A model generated the notes under the pieces. The model saw nothing but the letters and a program-made list of their open reading frames with translations. It was not told where the DNA came from and ran no database searches. Below, in pieces: positions 1 through 8,500 of a DNA stretch of 53,259 bases. Source of the stretch: DAISIL01 sp036822015 (lineage in GTDB: Bacteria > Bacteroidota > Bacteroidia > Cytophagales > Bernardetiaceae); assembly GCA_036822015.1 (NCBI GenBank), contig DAISIL010000018.1:1-53259 (forward strand), in the 5' to 3' direction. Within the stretch, counting starts at the first letter, position 1. Every line of letters begins with the position of its first letter. The translations under genes and the position numbers were made by a program.

Positions 1-609
1 CAGGTACAGCACGACGCTATCACCTGTCCGAAGTCCCATCTGCTCGAAGCCCTTAGCGGCTTTTTGGGTGAGGGCTTGGAGGTCGGCGTAAGTGGTGGCT
101 ACGGGCGTAGGATCGGCTTCGCTCCCCGAAAGGATGGCTGTCTGTTGGGGATCAACGCCGGAGAAGATCGTATCGACCAGATTCATCGTTGCGCCGGCTA
201 GCCAGATGGGATGCTCGGCACCGTTTTCGAGATCGAGGATGCGGCTCGGGGCATCTTCAAAAACCACCCCCAGCTGATCGACGGCCATCTGCCAAAATGC
301 CTCCCGTTCCGTGATGCTCCAACGGTAGAAATCCTCATAACTCGCCTTGCCAGCGGCTTGCATCCATTGGTAGATGTTTGTTTTTTCGATCAAGTCCTGG
401 TTCGGCGACCAAACCACAGGAAAGGGATGTGTCGCAAAAACATCCGCAAAAACGGACTGATGAACGGAAAAATCATAGCCAGAGAGATGTAGCGTGAGTT
501 CTTCCCAAATCTGAAAGGCTTCATCGAGGGTCTCTTTGTATGACGGATTTTGGGCTTTCAACTGTTGCAGCCATTCTTTGACTTCGGTGGGTAGTTTGTG
601 GGCGTGCAT
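1..609 (-). CDS. AMP-forming acyl-CoA synthetase, N-terminal part (gene runs off the left edge)
   Basis: The visible 203 residues are the N-terminus of an acetyl-CoA-synthetase-like enzyme that would activate a carboxylic acid with ATP and CoA. The ATG at 609 gives a protein that reads without a stop to base 1. An ACAS_N-like stretch near residue 135 (HPIWLAGATMNLVDT) matches the position of the conserved WF-GG-LN block of acetyl- and propionyl-CoA synthetases, and the typical 'T-T-Y-A-D-L' strand and 'G-L-R-T-G-D' turn of the AMP-binding domain follow. The P-loop and adenylation motifs would lie outside the window, so the substrate cannot be inferred. It lies 102 bases downstream of the thioesterase gene on the same strand. 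A lone TAAATTTG element (664-657, minus strand) could be its own -7 box, but no -33 TTTG stands at the right distance. Confidence 0.85.
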   Translation of the reverse strand, partial: MHAHKLPTEVKEWLQQLKAQNPSYKETLDEAFQIWEELTLHLSGYDFSVHQSVFADVFATHPFPVVWSPNQDLIEKTNIYQWMQAAGKASYEDFYRWSITEREAFWQMAVDQLGVVFEDAPSRILDLENGAEHPIWLAGATMNLVDTIFSGVDPQQTAILSGSEADPTPVATTYADLQALTQKAAKGFEQMGLRTGDSVVLYL

Positions 610-711
610 GTGATGGATTCGTTTGGTGTTTTTGGTCTGTTGATGAAGTAAACCTACAAATTTATCGCTTCGCCTGATCTGTCGGCTGGGTAAACCTGGG
701 CTTTTGTGGGG

Positions 712-1188
712 TCAAGGCAAGGAATTTTTGGGGGAAAGATCAATGACGGCCATGGTCAGGCGACTTACGCAAACGAGTTTGTCCGTAGCTGTATCGGTGA
801 TGCGGATGTCCCATACGTGGGTCTTGCGCCCGAGATGGATCGCCTGGGCGCGTCCGCGTACTTGCCCGCCCTTACGGACGCTGCGGATGTGATTGGCGTT
901 GATCTCCAGCCCCACGACGGTTTGTTGGCTCATGTCCACGTGCATCGAAGAGGCAATGCTTCCGAGCGTCTCGGCCAGGACAACCGACGCGCCCCCGTGT
1001 AGGATGCCGGCCGGCTGTATGGTGCGTTCATCGACGGGCATCGTTCCGACGAGGTAATCCTGGCCCAGGTCTGTGATCTGGATGCCGAGATGAGTAACCA
1101 TGGTGTTTTGGGAAAATTGCTGGATGTGTGCCAGCTTTTGTTCGGGGGTGAGCATGGATAGCCTTTGGTTGGGGTTAGGTTTTGGCAT
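712..1188 (-). CDS. hotdog-fold acyl-CoA thioesterase, MenI/YdiI-like
   Basis: This 158-aa protein is a single hotdog domain of the PaaI/4HBT type. The core block QPAGILHGGASVVLAETLGS (residues 58-77) closely resembles E. coli YdiI/MenI, which hydrolyses 1,4-dihydroxy-2-naphthoyl-CoA in menaquinone synthesis; Glu73 sits where the catalytic Glu of that family is, and the later segment VVGLEINANH is also shared. A menaquinone role fits the presence of menE at 37748-38785, but related thioesterases act on other aryl or acyl-CoAs, so this is inference. The ATG at 1188 overlaps the end of the P-type ATPase gene by 14 bases. An internal ATG at 1155 (Met12), just after the ATPase stop, is an equally possible start that loses only a polar leader. 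Confidence 0.88.
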   Translation of the reverse strand: MPKPNPNQRLSMLTPEQKLAHIQQFSQNTMVTHLGIQITDLGQDYLVGTMPVDERTIQPAGILHGGASVVLAETLGSIASSMHVDMSQQTVVGLEINANHIRSVRKGGQVRGRAQAIHLGRKTHVWDIRITDTATDKLVCVSRLTMAVIDLSPKNSLP

Positions 1189-3784
1189 CGCGCCGCCTGC
1201 GCAGGAGCTTGAGCAGTTCGATGGCTACGACGATCAGGGAGGCCGTAGCCAGGAGTTTGAGCCACTCGGATAGGCTGACGGGCTGCAATCCTAGGAGGTC
1301 TTGAAAAAACGGAAGGTGCATGGCCAGGATATGCAAGCCCTGGGCCAGGACGATGGACAACAAAACCGACGGGTTGTTACGGAGCGGAACCTGAAAAATA
1401 GATTTGGTTTCGGAGCGGCAGTTCAGGACATGGACGTTTTGGAGCATGACCATCAGCAGTACGATGATATTGCGGGCGGCGTTTTCTTCGTAGCCCAAGT
1501 TGTTGAGCAAGTGATACCACAAGCCAAAGCAGAGCAGTCCCATGACGGCGGCACTGACCAGTACCTGCTCGAGCATCGAACGGTTGAACACGCCTTCGTT
1601 TGTCGGGCGGGGTGGGTTGTGCATTGTGTCGGGGTCTCCTTTTTCAAAGGCTAAGGCTTTGTCTTGTACGCCGTTGGTTACCAAATTGAGCCACAACAAC
1701 TGCACTGCCAGCATGGGCAGGGGTATTCCGATAATCAAGGACAAGGCGACCATCAAGACCTCCGCCGCTCCTGTCGAGATGAGCAAGTAGATGATCTTGC
1801 GTAGGTTGGCGTAGGTGTAGCGTCCTTCTTCTACGCCGGCCGTGATGGAGGCAAAGTTGTTGTCGGTGATGATGATTGAAGCGGCATCTTTGGCTACGTC
1901 TGTTCCGTAGCCCATCGCTACACCGATGTTGGCCGTCTTGAGGGCCGGGGCATCGTTTACGCCATCGCCGGTTACGGCCACAAAATCACCCTTAGCCTGC
2001 AAGGCGGCTACGATTTGCTTTTTTTGTTCGGGCGATACTCGGGCAAAGACGAACTTATCTCGGACAAACTGGGGTAGTGCTTCGTCGGGTATCTGGAGGA
2101 GTGCCTTGCCCGTAACGACCTGCTCGGGCCGCTGGGCAATGTCCAGTTCACGGGCAATCGAAAAAGCCGTTGCCGGATGATCTCCCGTAATCATGGCTAC
2201 ATCAATGCCGGCCGCGTGAGACTTCTGGATGGCTGTCTTGGCTTCGGGCTTGATCGGATCAATCAAGGCGACTAGCCCGAGGAGTTCTAGCGTATCCGGT
2301 AGGGCTGTCGTGTTCACGCTATCCACGCGAGCGCGCCCTACGGCGATGACCCGATAGCCGTCCTGTGCCAGGGCATCGGCACGCTCGAGCATGGCCTGCC
2401 CTGCTACTCCATCGCGTTCGCAGAGGACTTCGGCGGCTCCTTTGGCGACGACCCAAAGTTGTTGGTCTTTCTCGAAGTAGGTAGCCGCGTATTTGTTTGC
2501 TGATTCAAAGGGAATTTGCCCTCGGAGCTGTACGGCTTGCTGGAAGTGATCCGGGGTTTTGCCGATCTTGTAGCTCAAAGCCAGTAGGGCTACGTCGATG
2601 GCATCGCCCTGGTGTTCCCACTGTTGGTTTTTTTGGGTGAGGCTGGCTTCGTTGCAGATCGTAACGGCTTCCAGGAGCGGAAAGAGTGCTTCATCTGCCT
2701 GGAGTTCTCCGATGCCGTTGTAGCCCTGCCCCGTGATGGCAAAGGTTTTTCCGTTGGGCAGGACGATTTGTTTGGCCGTTTGTTGATCGACGGTGAGCGT
2801 TCCTGTCTTGTCGCTGGCGATGTAGGTACAACTGCCCAGCCCTTCGACCGCCGAGAGCTTGCGCACGATCACGCCCCGCCGAGCCATCCTTGAAGTACCA
2901 ATCGAAAGGGCAACGGTCATGGAGATCGGTAGCCCTTCGGGGATGGCCGAAACGGCTACGGCCACGGCAATAAAAAACATCTCCATAGGGTCAATGCCAG
3001 TTACTATGCCAATCAGGGCGATAAGCGTACAGGCAATCAGGACGATAACGCTGATCTTTTGGGCAAACTTTTCCATGCGCTGCACCAGGGGAGCCTGCGT
3101 TTGGTTGGCATCGGAGAGCGAGTCCGCGATTTTGCCAATTTCTGTGTGCTTGCCCGTGGACGTAACTAGCCCTACGCCGCGTCCGCTCATCACGATCGTG
3201 CCGGCATGGGCCATGTTGAGGCGGTCTCCGATGGCGAGGTGTTGGGAGGGGATGGTTTCGGTTTTTTTGGTGATGGGCAGGGACTCCCCCGTCAGGAGGG
3301 CTTCTTCGATCAAGAGGTTTTGGGTATGGATCAGTCGCATATCGGCCGGTACCTTATCGCCCGACTCGAGGTGTACCAAATCCCCACGCACCAGCTGGGA
3401 GGCATCTATGCGGCGCAAAAGTCCATCGCGCTTGACGTTTGCCTGTGCCTTCATCATGTCCTGGAGGGCACAGGCGTTGGTTTCGGCTTGCCATTCCTGA
3501 TATGCTCCGATGGCCGCATTGATGAAAATGATAACAAAAACAAAGATGGCATCCTTAAACTCGCCGATGAGCAGCGAGAGGATGCCAGCCGCGACCAGGA
3601 CATAAATCAAGGGACTCTTGAACTGCCCCCAGATAATATGGGCCAGACTTAGTTTTTGGGCCTTGGGAAGTTCGTTTTTGCCTTCTTTGGCTAGTCGTTC
3701 CTGGGCCACCTGTTCACTTAGTCCATCGGAGGTACCCGCCAAAGTTTGGAATGCCTCGGCTTCGGTCATTTGGTAGGCTTGCAT
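1175..3784 (-). CDS. P-type cation-transporting ATPase, P2-like
   Basis: An 869-aa ATP-driven cation pump of the inner membrane. From the ATG at 3784 the order is: N-terminal cytoplasmic domain, two helices (about 58-100), actuator domain with TGES at 165-168, M3-M4 with the PEGLP kink at 282-286, phosphorylation site DKTGTLT with Asp325, nucleotide-binding domain, hinge TGDGVND at 605-611, and six C-terminal helices. The frame is open to 3868, but the extra 28 residues are not pump-like, so I start at Met29 of that frame. The layout is that of PacL/SERCA or PMR1 pumps. However, the M5 and M6 ligand positions are altered (Gly672 and Asn704 where SERCA has Asn768 and Asp800), so calcium cannot be assumed. 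It follows ccmE by 50 bases on the same strand. Confidence 0.93.
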   Translation of the reverse strand: MQAYQMTEAEAFQTLAGTSDGLSEQVAQERLAKEGKNELPKAQKLSLAHIIWGQFKSPLIYVLVAAGILSLLIGEFKDAIFVFVIIFINAAIGAYQEWQAETNACALQDMMKAQANVKRDGLLRRIDASQLVRGDLVHLESGDKVPADMRLIHTQNLLIEEALLTGESLPITKKTETIPSQHLAIGDRLNMAHAGTIVMSGRGVGLVTSTGKHTEIGKIADSLSDANQTQAPLVQRMEKFAQKISVIVLIACTLIALIGIVTGIDPMEMFFIAVAVAVSAIPEGLPISMTVALSIGTSRMARRGVIVRKLSAVEGLGSCTYIASDKTGTLTVDQQTAKQIVLPNGKTFAITGQGYNGIGELQADEALFPLLEAVTICNEASLTQKNQQWEHQGDAIDVALLALSYKIGKTPDHFQQAVQLRGQIPFESANKYAATYFEKDQQLWVVAKGAAEVLCERDGVAGQAMLERADALAQDGYRVIAVGRARVDSVNTTALPDTLELLGLVALIDPIKPEAKTAIQKSHAAGIDVAMITGDHPATAFSIARELDIAQRPEQVVTGKALLQIPDEALPQFVRDKFVFARVSPEQKKQIVAALQAKGDFVAVTGDGVNDAPALKTANIGVAMGYGTDVAKDAASIIITDNNFASITAGVEEGRYTYANLRKIIYLLISTGAAEVLMVALSLIIGIPLPMLAVQLLWLNLVTNGVQDKALAFEKGDPDTMHNPPRPTNEGVFNRSMLEQVLVSAAVMGLLCFGLWYHLLNNLGYEENAARNIIVLLMVMLQNVHVLNCRSETKSIFQVPLRNNPSVLLSIVLAQGLHILAMHLPFFQDLLGLQPVSLSEWLKLLATASLIVVAIELLKLLRRRRDAKT

Positions 3785-3834
3785 AAAGAAGTTTGGGTTT
3801 TTGTGGGGTAAGATAAGCGATGTATTGCCTTGTC

Positions 3835-4245
3835 TTACAGTTGATTCTCCTCGTACTTGGAGGGGCATTTGAGCAAAATATCATCGGCGATAAACTGCTC
3901 TTCTTTCCAGCTACCCACGATGACGACCTTTTCGGAACGCTTGAAGTCTTGCAAAGAGGGTGGTGGGTTATAGGTAACGACACGGCGGGTCTTGCCTGCT
4001 TCGTCGATAAGCTGAAAAGCCATAAAGTTGGGATTCTTGAAGGGATCATACTCAATACCAGCGATTTCCCCTTGGGCATCTCGGGTGAGTTCGCCCACTA
4101 CGTGTACCTTCGCTTTGTCGCCGTTTTGGGCGAGCTGGGCGGCGGTATCAAAAGAAACATATTGGCTAGCATCACCAGCCGAAGTAACGATGATCGCAAT
4201 CGCGACGGCGATCACGGCCACACCGATCAAATGCGTGATTTTCAT
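3835..4245 (-). CDS. ccmE: cytochrome c maturation haem chaperone CcmE (CxxxY type)
   Basis: A 136-aa membrane-anchored periplasmic haem chaperone that carries haem to the cytochrome c ligation complex. One N-terminal helix (about residues 5-22) is followed by the OB-fold beta barrel with the family segment VHVVGELTRD. Instead of the covalent-haem His of the E. coli protein, the C-terminal motif is KCPSKY with Cys127 and Tyr131. This is the CxxxY variant known from Desulfovibrio and common in Bacteroidota. The frame is open upstream to 4512, but the ATG at 4245 overlaps the stop of the preceding small membrane protein gene as ATGA, which argues strongly for this start. No ccmA, B, C or F gene is in the window. 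Confidence 0.92.
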   Translation of the reverse strand: MKITHLIGVAVIAVAIAIIVTSAGDASQYVSFDTAAQLAQNGDKAKVHVVGELTRDAQGEIAGIEYDPFKNPNFMAFQLIDEAGKTRRVVTYNPPPSLQDFKRSEKVVIVGSWKEEQFIADDILLKCPSKYEENQL

Positions 4246-4547
4246 GGTTTTTTGACGATTGGTTGGAGTTGTTTTAGCTCTTCTACTTTTTGTTGAAGCA
4301 AATGTATTTTTCGTTCGGTCAGGATGAGGTATCCCGTTATCCCCACAAAAATTGTCAGGATCACGGCCACAACGACGTAGATTTTGCCTTCTGCCCGAAA
4401 CCGATCGGCCATCTCCACACGTTCGTTTTGGTAGTCGCGTTCCAGAATTTCGTTGCGCTCCTGGGCGTAGCCTACGCGAGATATTCCCCAAAGTAGGCAC
4501 ACAAAAACGCATGGGATCACCAAAAAAGTGTACTTTGTTAGCTTCAT
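4242..4547 (-). CDS. small membrane protein before ccmE, possible CcmD-like protein
   Basis: A 101-aa protein with an N-terminal hydrophobic segment (about 5-23, possibly a cleaved signal ending near GYA-Q), a charged stretch with many Glu and Arg, one confident membrane helix (about 56-76) and a lysine/glutamine-rich tail (79-101) that could form a coiled coil. I do not see a definite family signature. A short protein with one helix and a basic tail, coupled to ccmE by an ATGA overlap, is what a CcmD-like protein would look like; CcmD links CcmE to the haem exporter CcmC. That assignment rests on context. The ATG at 4547 lies 85 bases from the divergent gene at 4633. Confidence 0.75.
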   Translation of the reverse strand: MKLTKYTFLVIPCVFVCLLWGISRVGYAQERNEILERDYQNERVEMADRFRAEGKIYVVVAVILTIFVGITGYLILTERKIHLLQQKVEELKQLQPIVKKP

Positions 4548-4632
4548 AGCTTTAATTTTGTGGGCTTTGTTTTTTCGGATCAAAAGTAACAAAAAAAACG
4601 CAAGGCGTTTTGGTAAAAAATCATATTCTTCT

Positions 4633-5529
4633 ATGACAAATCGCATCATCGGTACAGCGGGTAAGCTGGATTCAGACACCGTTTTGGTGGTCATTGGGGC
4701 TACCCACGGCAACGAACACGAAGGCATACAAGCCCTGACCCGAGTATTTGACCAGCTGAGAGCGGCACAGCTTCAACCCGAAGGTTATTTGGTGGGGCTT
4801 TGCGGCAACCGAGAGGCCGCCCAGCAAAACCGACGTTACCTCGGACACGACCTCAACCGCATCTGGACACCTCAACACCTCCAACAGATGCACACCGACG
4901 CACTCCCCGAGTATGCCGAGATGCGCGAGCTAGAAAGCATCATCCTCGGGTTAGAGCCGCGCAGCCGACAAAGAGCCGTCCTGCTCGATATACACACCAC
5001 TTCGTCCCCCAACGGTACGTTTTGGGTCAGTATGCCTAGCTCCGACGTGGACTTGATGCGCCAATCCAACGCGCCCATCATCCATGGGCTACACGAGGTC
5101 TCTGGCTTGCCCGGCACGACAACCGTTTATTTTGGGCAGCAGGGCTACGCTACCCATGCCCTCGAGGGTGGACAGCACGGCACGGAGCAGGCAGTCCAGA
5201 ACCTACAAGCCGTCCTCTGGCAAGTCATGGCGCATCTCGGGATGGTTACGCCCACACAGGCACGGCAGCACGCCCCCACACCAACAACGATGGATGCCCT
5301 TTGCCGCTCTGGTGTGCCGCAAGAACTCACCTTCTGCTACCGTCATGCCATCACGTCCGAGGACCGGTTTAAGTCCGTGCCAGGGCTAAAAAACTTTGAC
5401 TTCATCCCCGAAGGCACTCTGCTGGCTCACGACCGCCACGGCCCCGTTTATGCGCCCCAGACGGGTTATCTCCTGATGCCTCTCTATCAGGACGAGGGCA
5501 GTGATGGTTTCTTTTTGGTCAAGCCCTGA
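4633..5529 (+). CDS. succinylglutamate desuccinylase/aspartoacylase family zinc hydrolase
   Basis: A 298-aa M14-like zinc carboxypeptidase of the AstE/AspA family, which cleaves N-acyl groups from amino acids. Visible motifs are GATHGNEHEG with zinc ligands His25 and Glu28, the substrate-binding GNR (58-60) and DLNR (73-76), the third zinc ligand His121 in LDIHTT, and a probable general acid Glu178 in HALEGGQHG. The frame extends upstream to 4528, but that region is hydrophobic and not family-like, so the ATG at 4633 is preferred. It could be an aspartoacylase or act on another N-acyl amino acid; no arginine-succinyl pathway gene is nearby. Its end is convergent with gltB, and a hairpin spans its stop codon. 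Confidence 0.88.
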   Translation: MTNRIIGTAGKLDSDTVLVVIGATHGNEHEGIQALTRVFDQLRAAQLQPEGYLVGLCGNREAAQQNRRYLGHDLNRIWTPQHLQQMHTDALPEYAEMRELESIILGLEPRSRQRAVLLDIHTTSSPNGTFWVSMPSSDVDLMRQSNAPIIHGLHEVSGLPGTTTVYFGQQGYATHALEGGQHGTEQAVQNLQAVLWQVMAHLGMVTPTQARQHAPTPTTMDALCRSGVPQELTFCYRHAITSEDRFKSVPGLKNFDFIPEGTLLAHDRHGPVYAPQTGYLLMPLYQDEGSDGFFLVKP

Positions 5530-5557
5530 GAGCGGAATGGATCGCTACCAGGGCTTG
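5520..5557. repeat. inverted repeat at the convergent aspartoacylase/gltB junction
   Basis: CAAGCCCTG (5520-5528) and CAGGGCTTG (5549-5557) are perfect 9-base arms, with a nested AGCG/CGCT pair inside the 20-base spacer. The TGA stop of the plus-strand gene (5527-5529) overlaps the left arm. No clear T-run follows on either strand, so this is not a standard intrinsic terminator, but its place between two convergent genes suggests a shared transcript end. Confidence 0.5.
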
Positions 5558-5588
5558 CTCAAACTTGTGTCGCGTCGTATCTTTTGAT

Positions 5589-8500
5589 TTAATTTCCCTC
5601 CATGGGGTTGAGGGGGGCGTTCATGTCCTTGGAGGTTACCATGTGGAAGTGTCGAAGCTCTTCACGGAAATTATCCAGGATAAACTTTGCGCGTGGGCTT
5701 CCGGTGCGGCGCAGGTAGCTTACCAGGATACTTTTGAGGTAGTGCCGCCCTTCGTCGCCCTCGTCGGTGTCGATGCGTTGGGTGTTGATGAGTTCGGGGT
5801 TGATTTTGTCCATGAACTTACGCTGTCGGTCATAGACAAAAGCCACACCGCCCGTCATGCCGGCGCCGAAGTTATAGCCGGTTTCGCCCAGGATCACGAC
5901 GGTTCCGCCGGTCATGTACTCGCAGGGGTGATCGCCTGTACCCTCCACGACGGCCAGCGCACCCGAGTTGCGGACAGCAAAGCGTTCGCCTACCTTGCCG
6001 GCCACGAAGAGCTTGCCGCCCGTTGCGCCATAGAGGCAGGTGTTGCCTGCCAGGCTGTAGCGGCGTTCGGGGTCGCGGGGTTTGATGATGATATGCCCAC
6101 CGCTCATGCCCTTGCCTACGTAGTCGTTGGCTGTGCCGGTGAGTTCGATCAAGATGCCCTGGGAAAGGAACGCGCCCAGCGACTGCCCGGCATATCCGGT
6201 GAGCTGGATGCGGATGCTCTCTTTGGGTAAGCCCAAATCGCCAAAGTGTTCGGCGATTTCGCCACTTAGCCGCGCCCCAAAACTGCGGTTGGTGTTTCGG
6301 ATTTTGCGCTGTATCGTGATTTGCTTGGCCCGCTGCTCAATGACATCTCGGACTTCCTCCACGACTCCTTGCTCAAAGGCGTTCTTGTCGAAGGGGTCGT
6401 TGTGGGCGACTTGTCGGGTGTTTGTGCCGGAGGCCTGATATAAGACCTCTCCAAAGTCAAAAGCCTTAGCGCGTTCGTCATTCACGACTTGTAGTAGATG
6501 GCTCTGCCCGATGATCTCCTCGAGGCTGCGGTAGCCCATCTGGGAGAGCATTTGGCGTACCTCCTGGGCTACGGCTTGCAGATAATTGACGATGCCGCGC
6601 ACCGTCCCGACGTAGTAGGTGCGGAGGCGTTCGTCTTGAGTCGCGATCCCGACGCTGCATTTGTTGAGATGACAGACTCGGAGGATTTTGCAGCCGATGG
6701 TATTGAGCAGCACCGTCCCGAAGGCGTAGCTTTCGGCACCAAGGAGAGCTGCCTTGATAATGTCGCGGCCCGTTTTGAGGCCACCGTCGGTTTGGAGTTC
6801 AACGAAATGCCGTAGTCCGTTTACTTTCAAGGCGTTGTGTGCTTCGCTAAGCCCTAGTTCCCAGGGGTTGCCCGCAAATTTGATCGACCCCAACTGGGCG
6901 GCTCCCGTGCCACCATCCGATCCCGAGATGATGATCTTATCGGCATAGGCTTTGGCTACGCCTACGGCGATTGTCCCGACCCCGGCCGAGGAGACGAGCT
7001 TGACCGAAACCTGTGCTTTGGGATTGACCTGTTTGAGGTCAAAGATAAGCTGGGCTAGGTCTTCGATGGAGTAGATGTCGTGGTGAGGTGGGGGCGAAAT
7101 CAGCGTTACGCCCGGGACGGTACAGCGCAGCTCCGCAATCATGGGCGAGACCTTAAAGCCGGGCAGCTGTCCGCCTTCGCCCGGCTTGGCTCCCTGGGCG
7201 ATCTTGATTTGCATCTCTTCGGCACTGCGCAAGTAGCCTGGCGTAACGCCAAATCTTCCCGAGGCAACTTGTTTAATTTTTGAATTTTTGTTTGTCCCAA
7301 ATCGCCGTTTGTCTTCGCCGCCTTCGCCCGAGTTGGAGTAGCCCCCTATGGTATTCATGGCTTCGGCTACGGCTTCGTGGGCTTCGGGGGAGATGGAGCC
7401 GAGGCTCATGGCCGCCGAGCAGAACCGTCGCGTGATGGCTTCGATGGGTTCTACCTCCCCGATTGGGATGGGCGCACGGGTAGAGTTGATCTCCCAAAAA
7501 TCGCGGATCATGCGTAGTCCACGCCCGTTGATGAGGCTCTGTAACTCTTGATAATCTGACCCTTGCCCTCCATTTTTGGCTACCAGACGAACGGTTTTGG
7601 AGACTTCGGGGGAGAAGTCGTGATACTCTCCCTTGACGGCATATTTGTAAAAACTGCCCACTTCGAGGGGGTACAACTTGTGGATATGGTTTTGTTGGTA
7701 GGCGATCTTGTGTGCCTTGAATATGCGCCGTTCAATGGCATCGTAATCCAGCCCAGGGATTAAGGCCCGGGCGGCCGTGAAGCAGTCGGCGACGATGGTG
7801 GTACTCAATCCGATGACATCAAAAAGTGCTGAATTTTGGTAGCTTTCAATGGTAGCAATGCCCATTTTTGACATGATCTTGAGCAAGCCTGCATTGATTG
7901 CCTGTTGGGCATTGCGGGTGGCATCGCGTTGCTGAAAGAGCGTAGGCGCGCTGCGTCGCTTGAGGGTATCTATGATGGTGGCATAAAGCAAGTACGGATA
8001 TACGGCCGCTACCCCAAAACCCAGCAAGACGGCGCAGGAGTGCGAATCGAAAACTTCACCCGTGATGGCTACAATCGAAATTTGGCTACGCAGCCCCTCT
8101 CGGAGCAGATGCTGGTTGAGATAACCGACGGCCATGGCCATCGGGATCAGTTTATGTTGGGGAGATAAATCCCTGTCATCCAGTAGGATGGTGCGTATGC
8201 CTTGCTCCCGGACAGCCTCCGTTACGCGGTCGCCGAGGGCGTAAAGGGCTGTTTGTAGGTCTTTCTCGAAGGTCGTCGAAAAAGAAGCGTAGCGATAGAC
8301 GGGGTCGTAGAGCGGGTCTTGAGGGTTGCCGAATCGGCGCAGGGCATCGAGCTTTTCTTTGGGCAAGACGGGGCTCATGGACTTTAAGCGGCGGGCATTT
8401 TGTGGGCCGTCTTGGAGGATGTTGGTTTTTGGCCCCAGGGTGATACTGGTGGACATGACGGTCTTCTCGCGGAGCGGATCAATGGGTGGGTTGGTTACCT

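Noticed and set aside
2859..3500. A 213-codon plus-strand frame opposite the P-type ATPase
   Set aside because: No domain is visible, and it is Arg/Ser/Met-rich as expected of an antisense frame.
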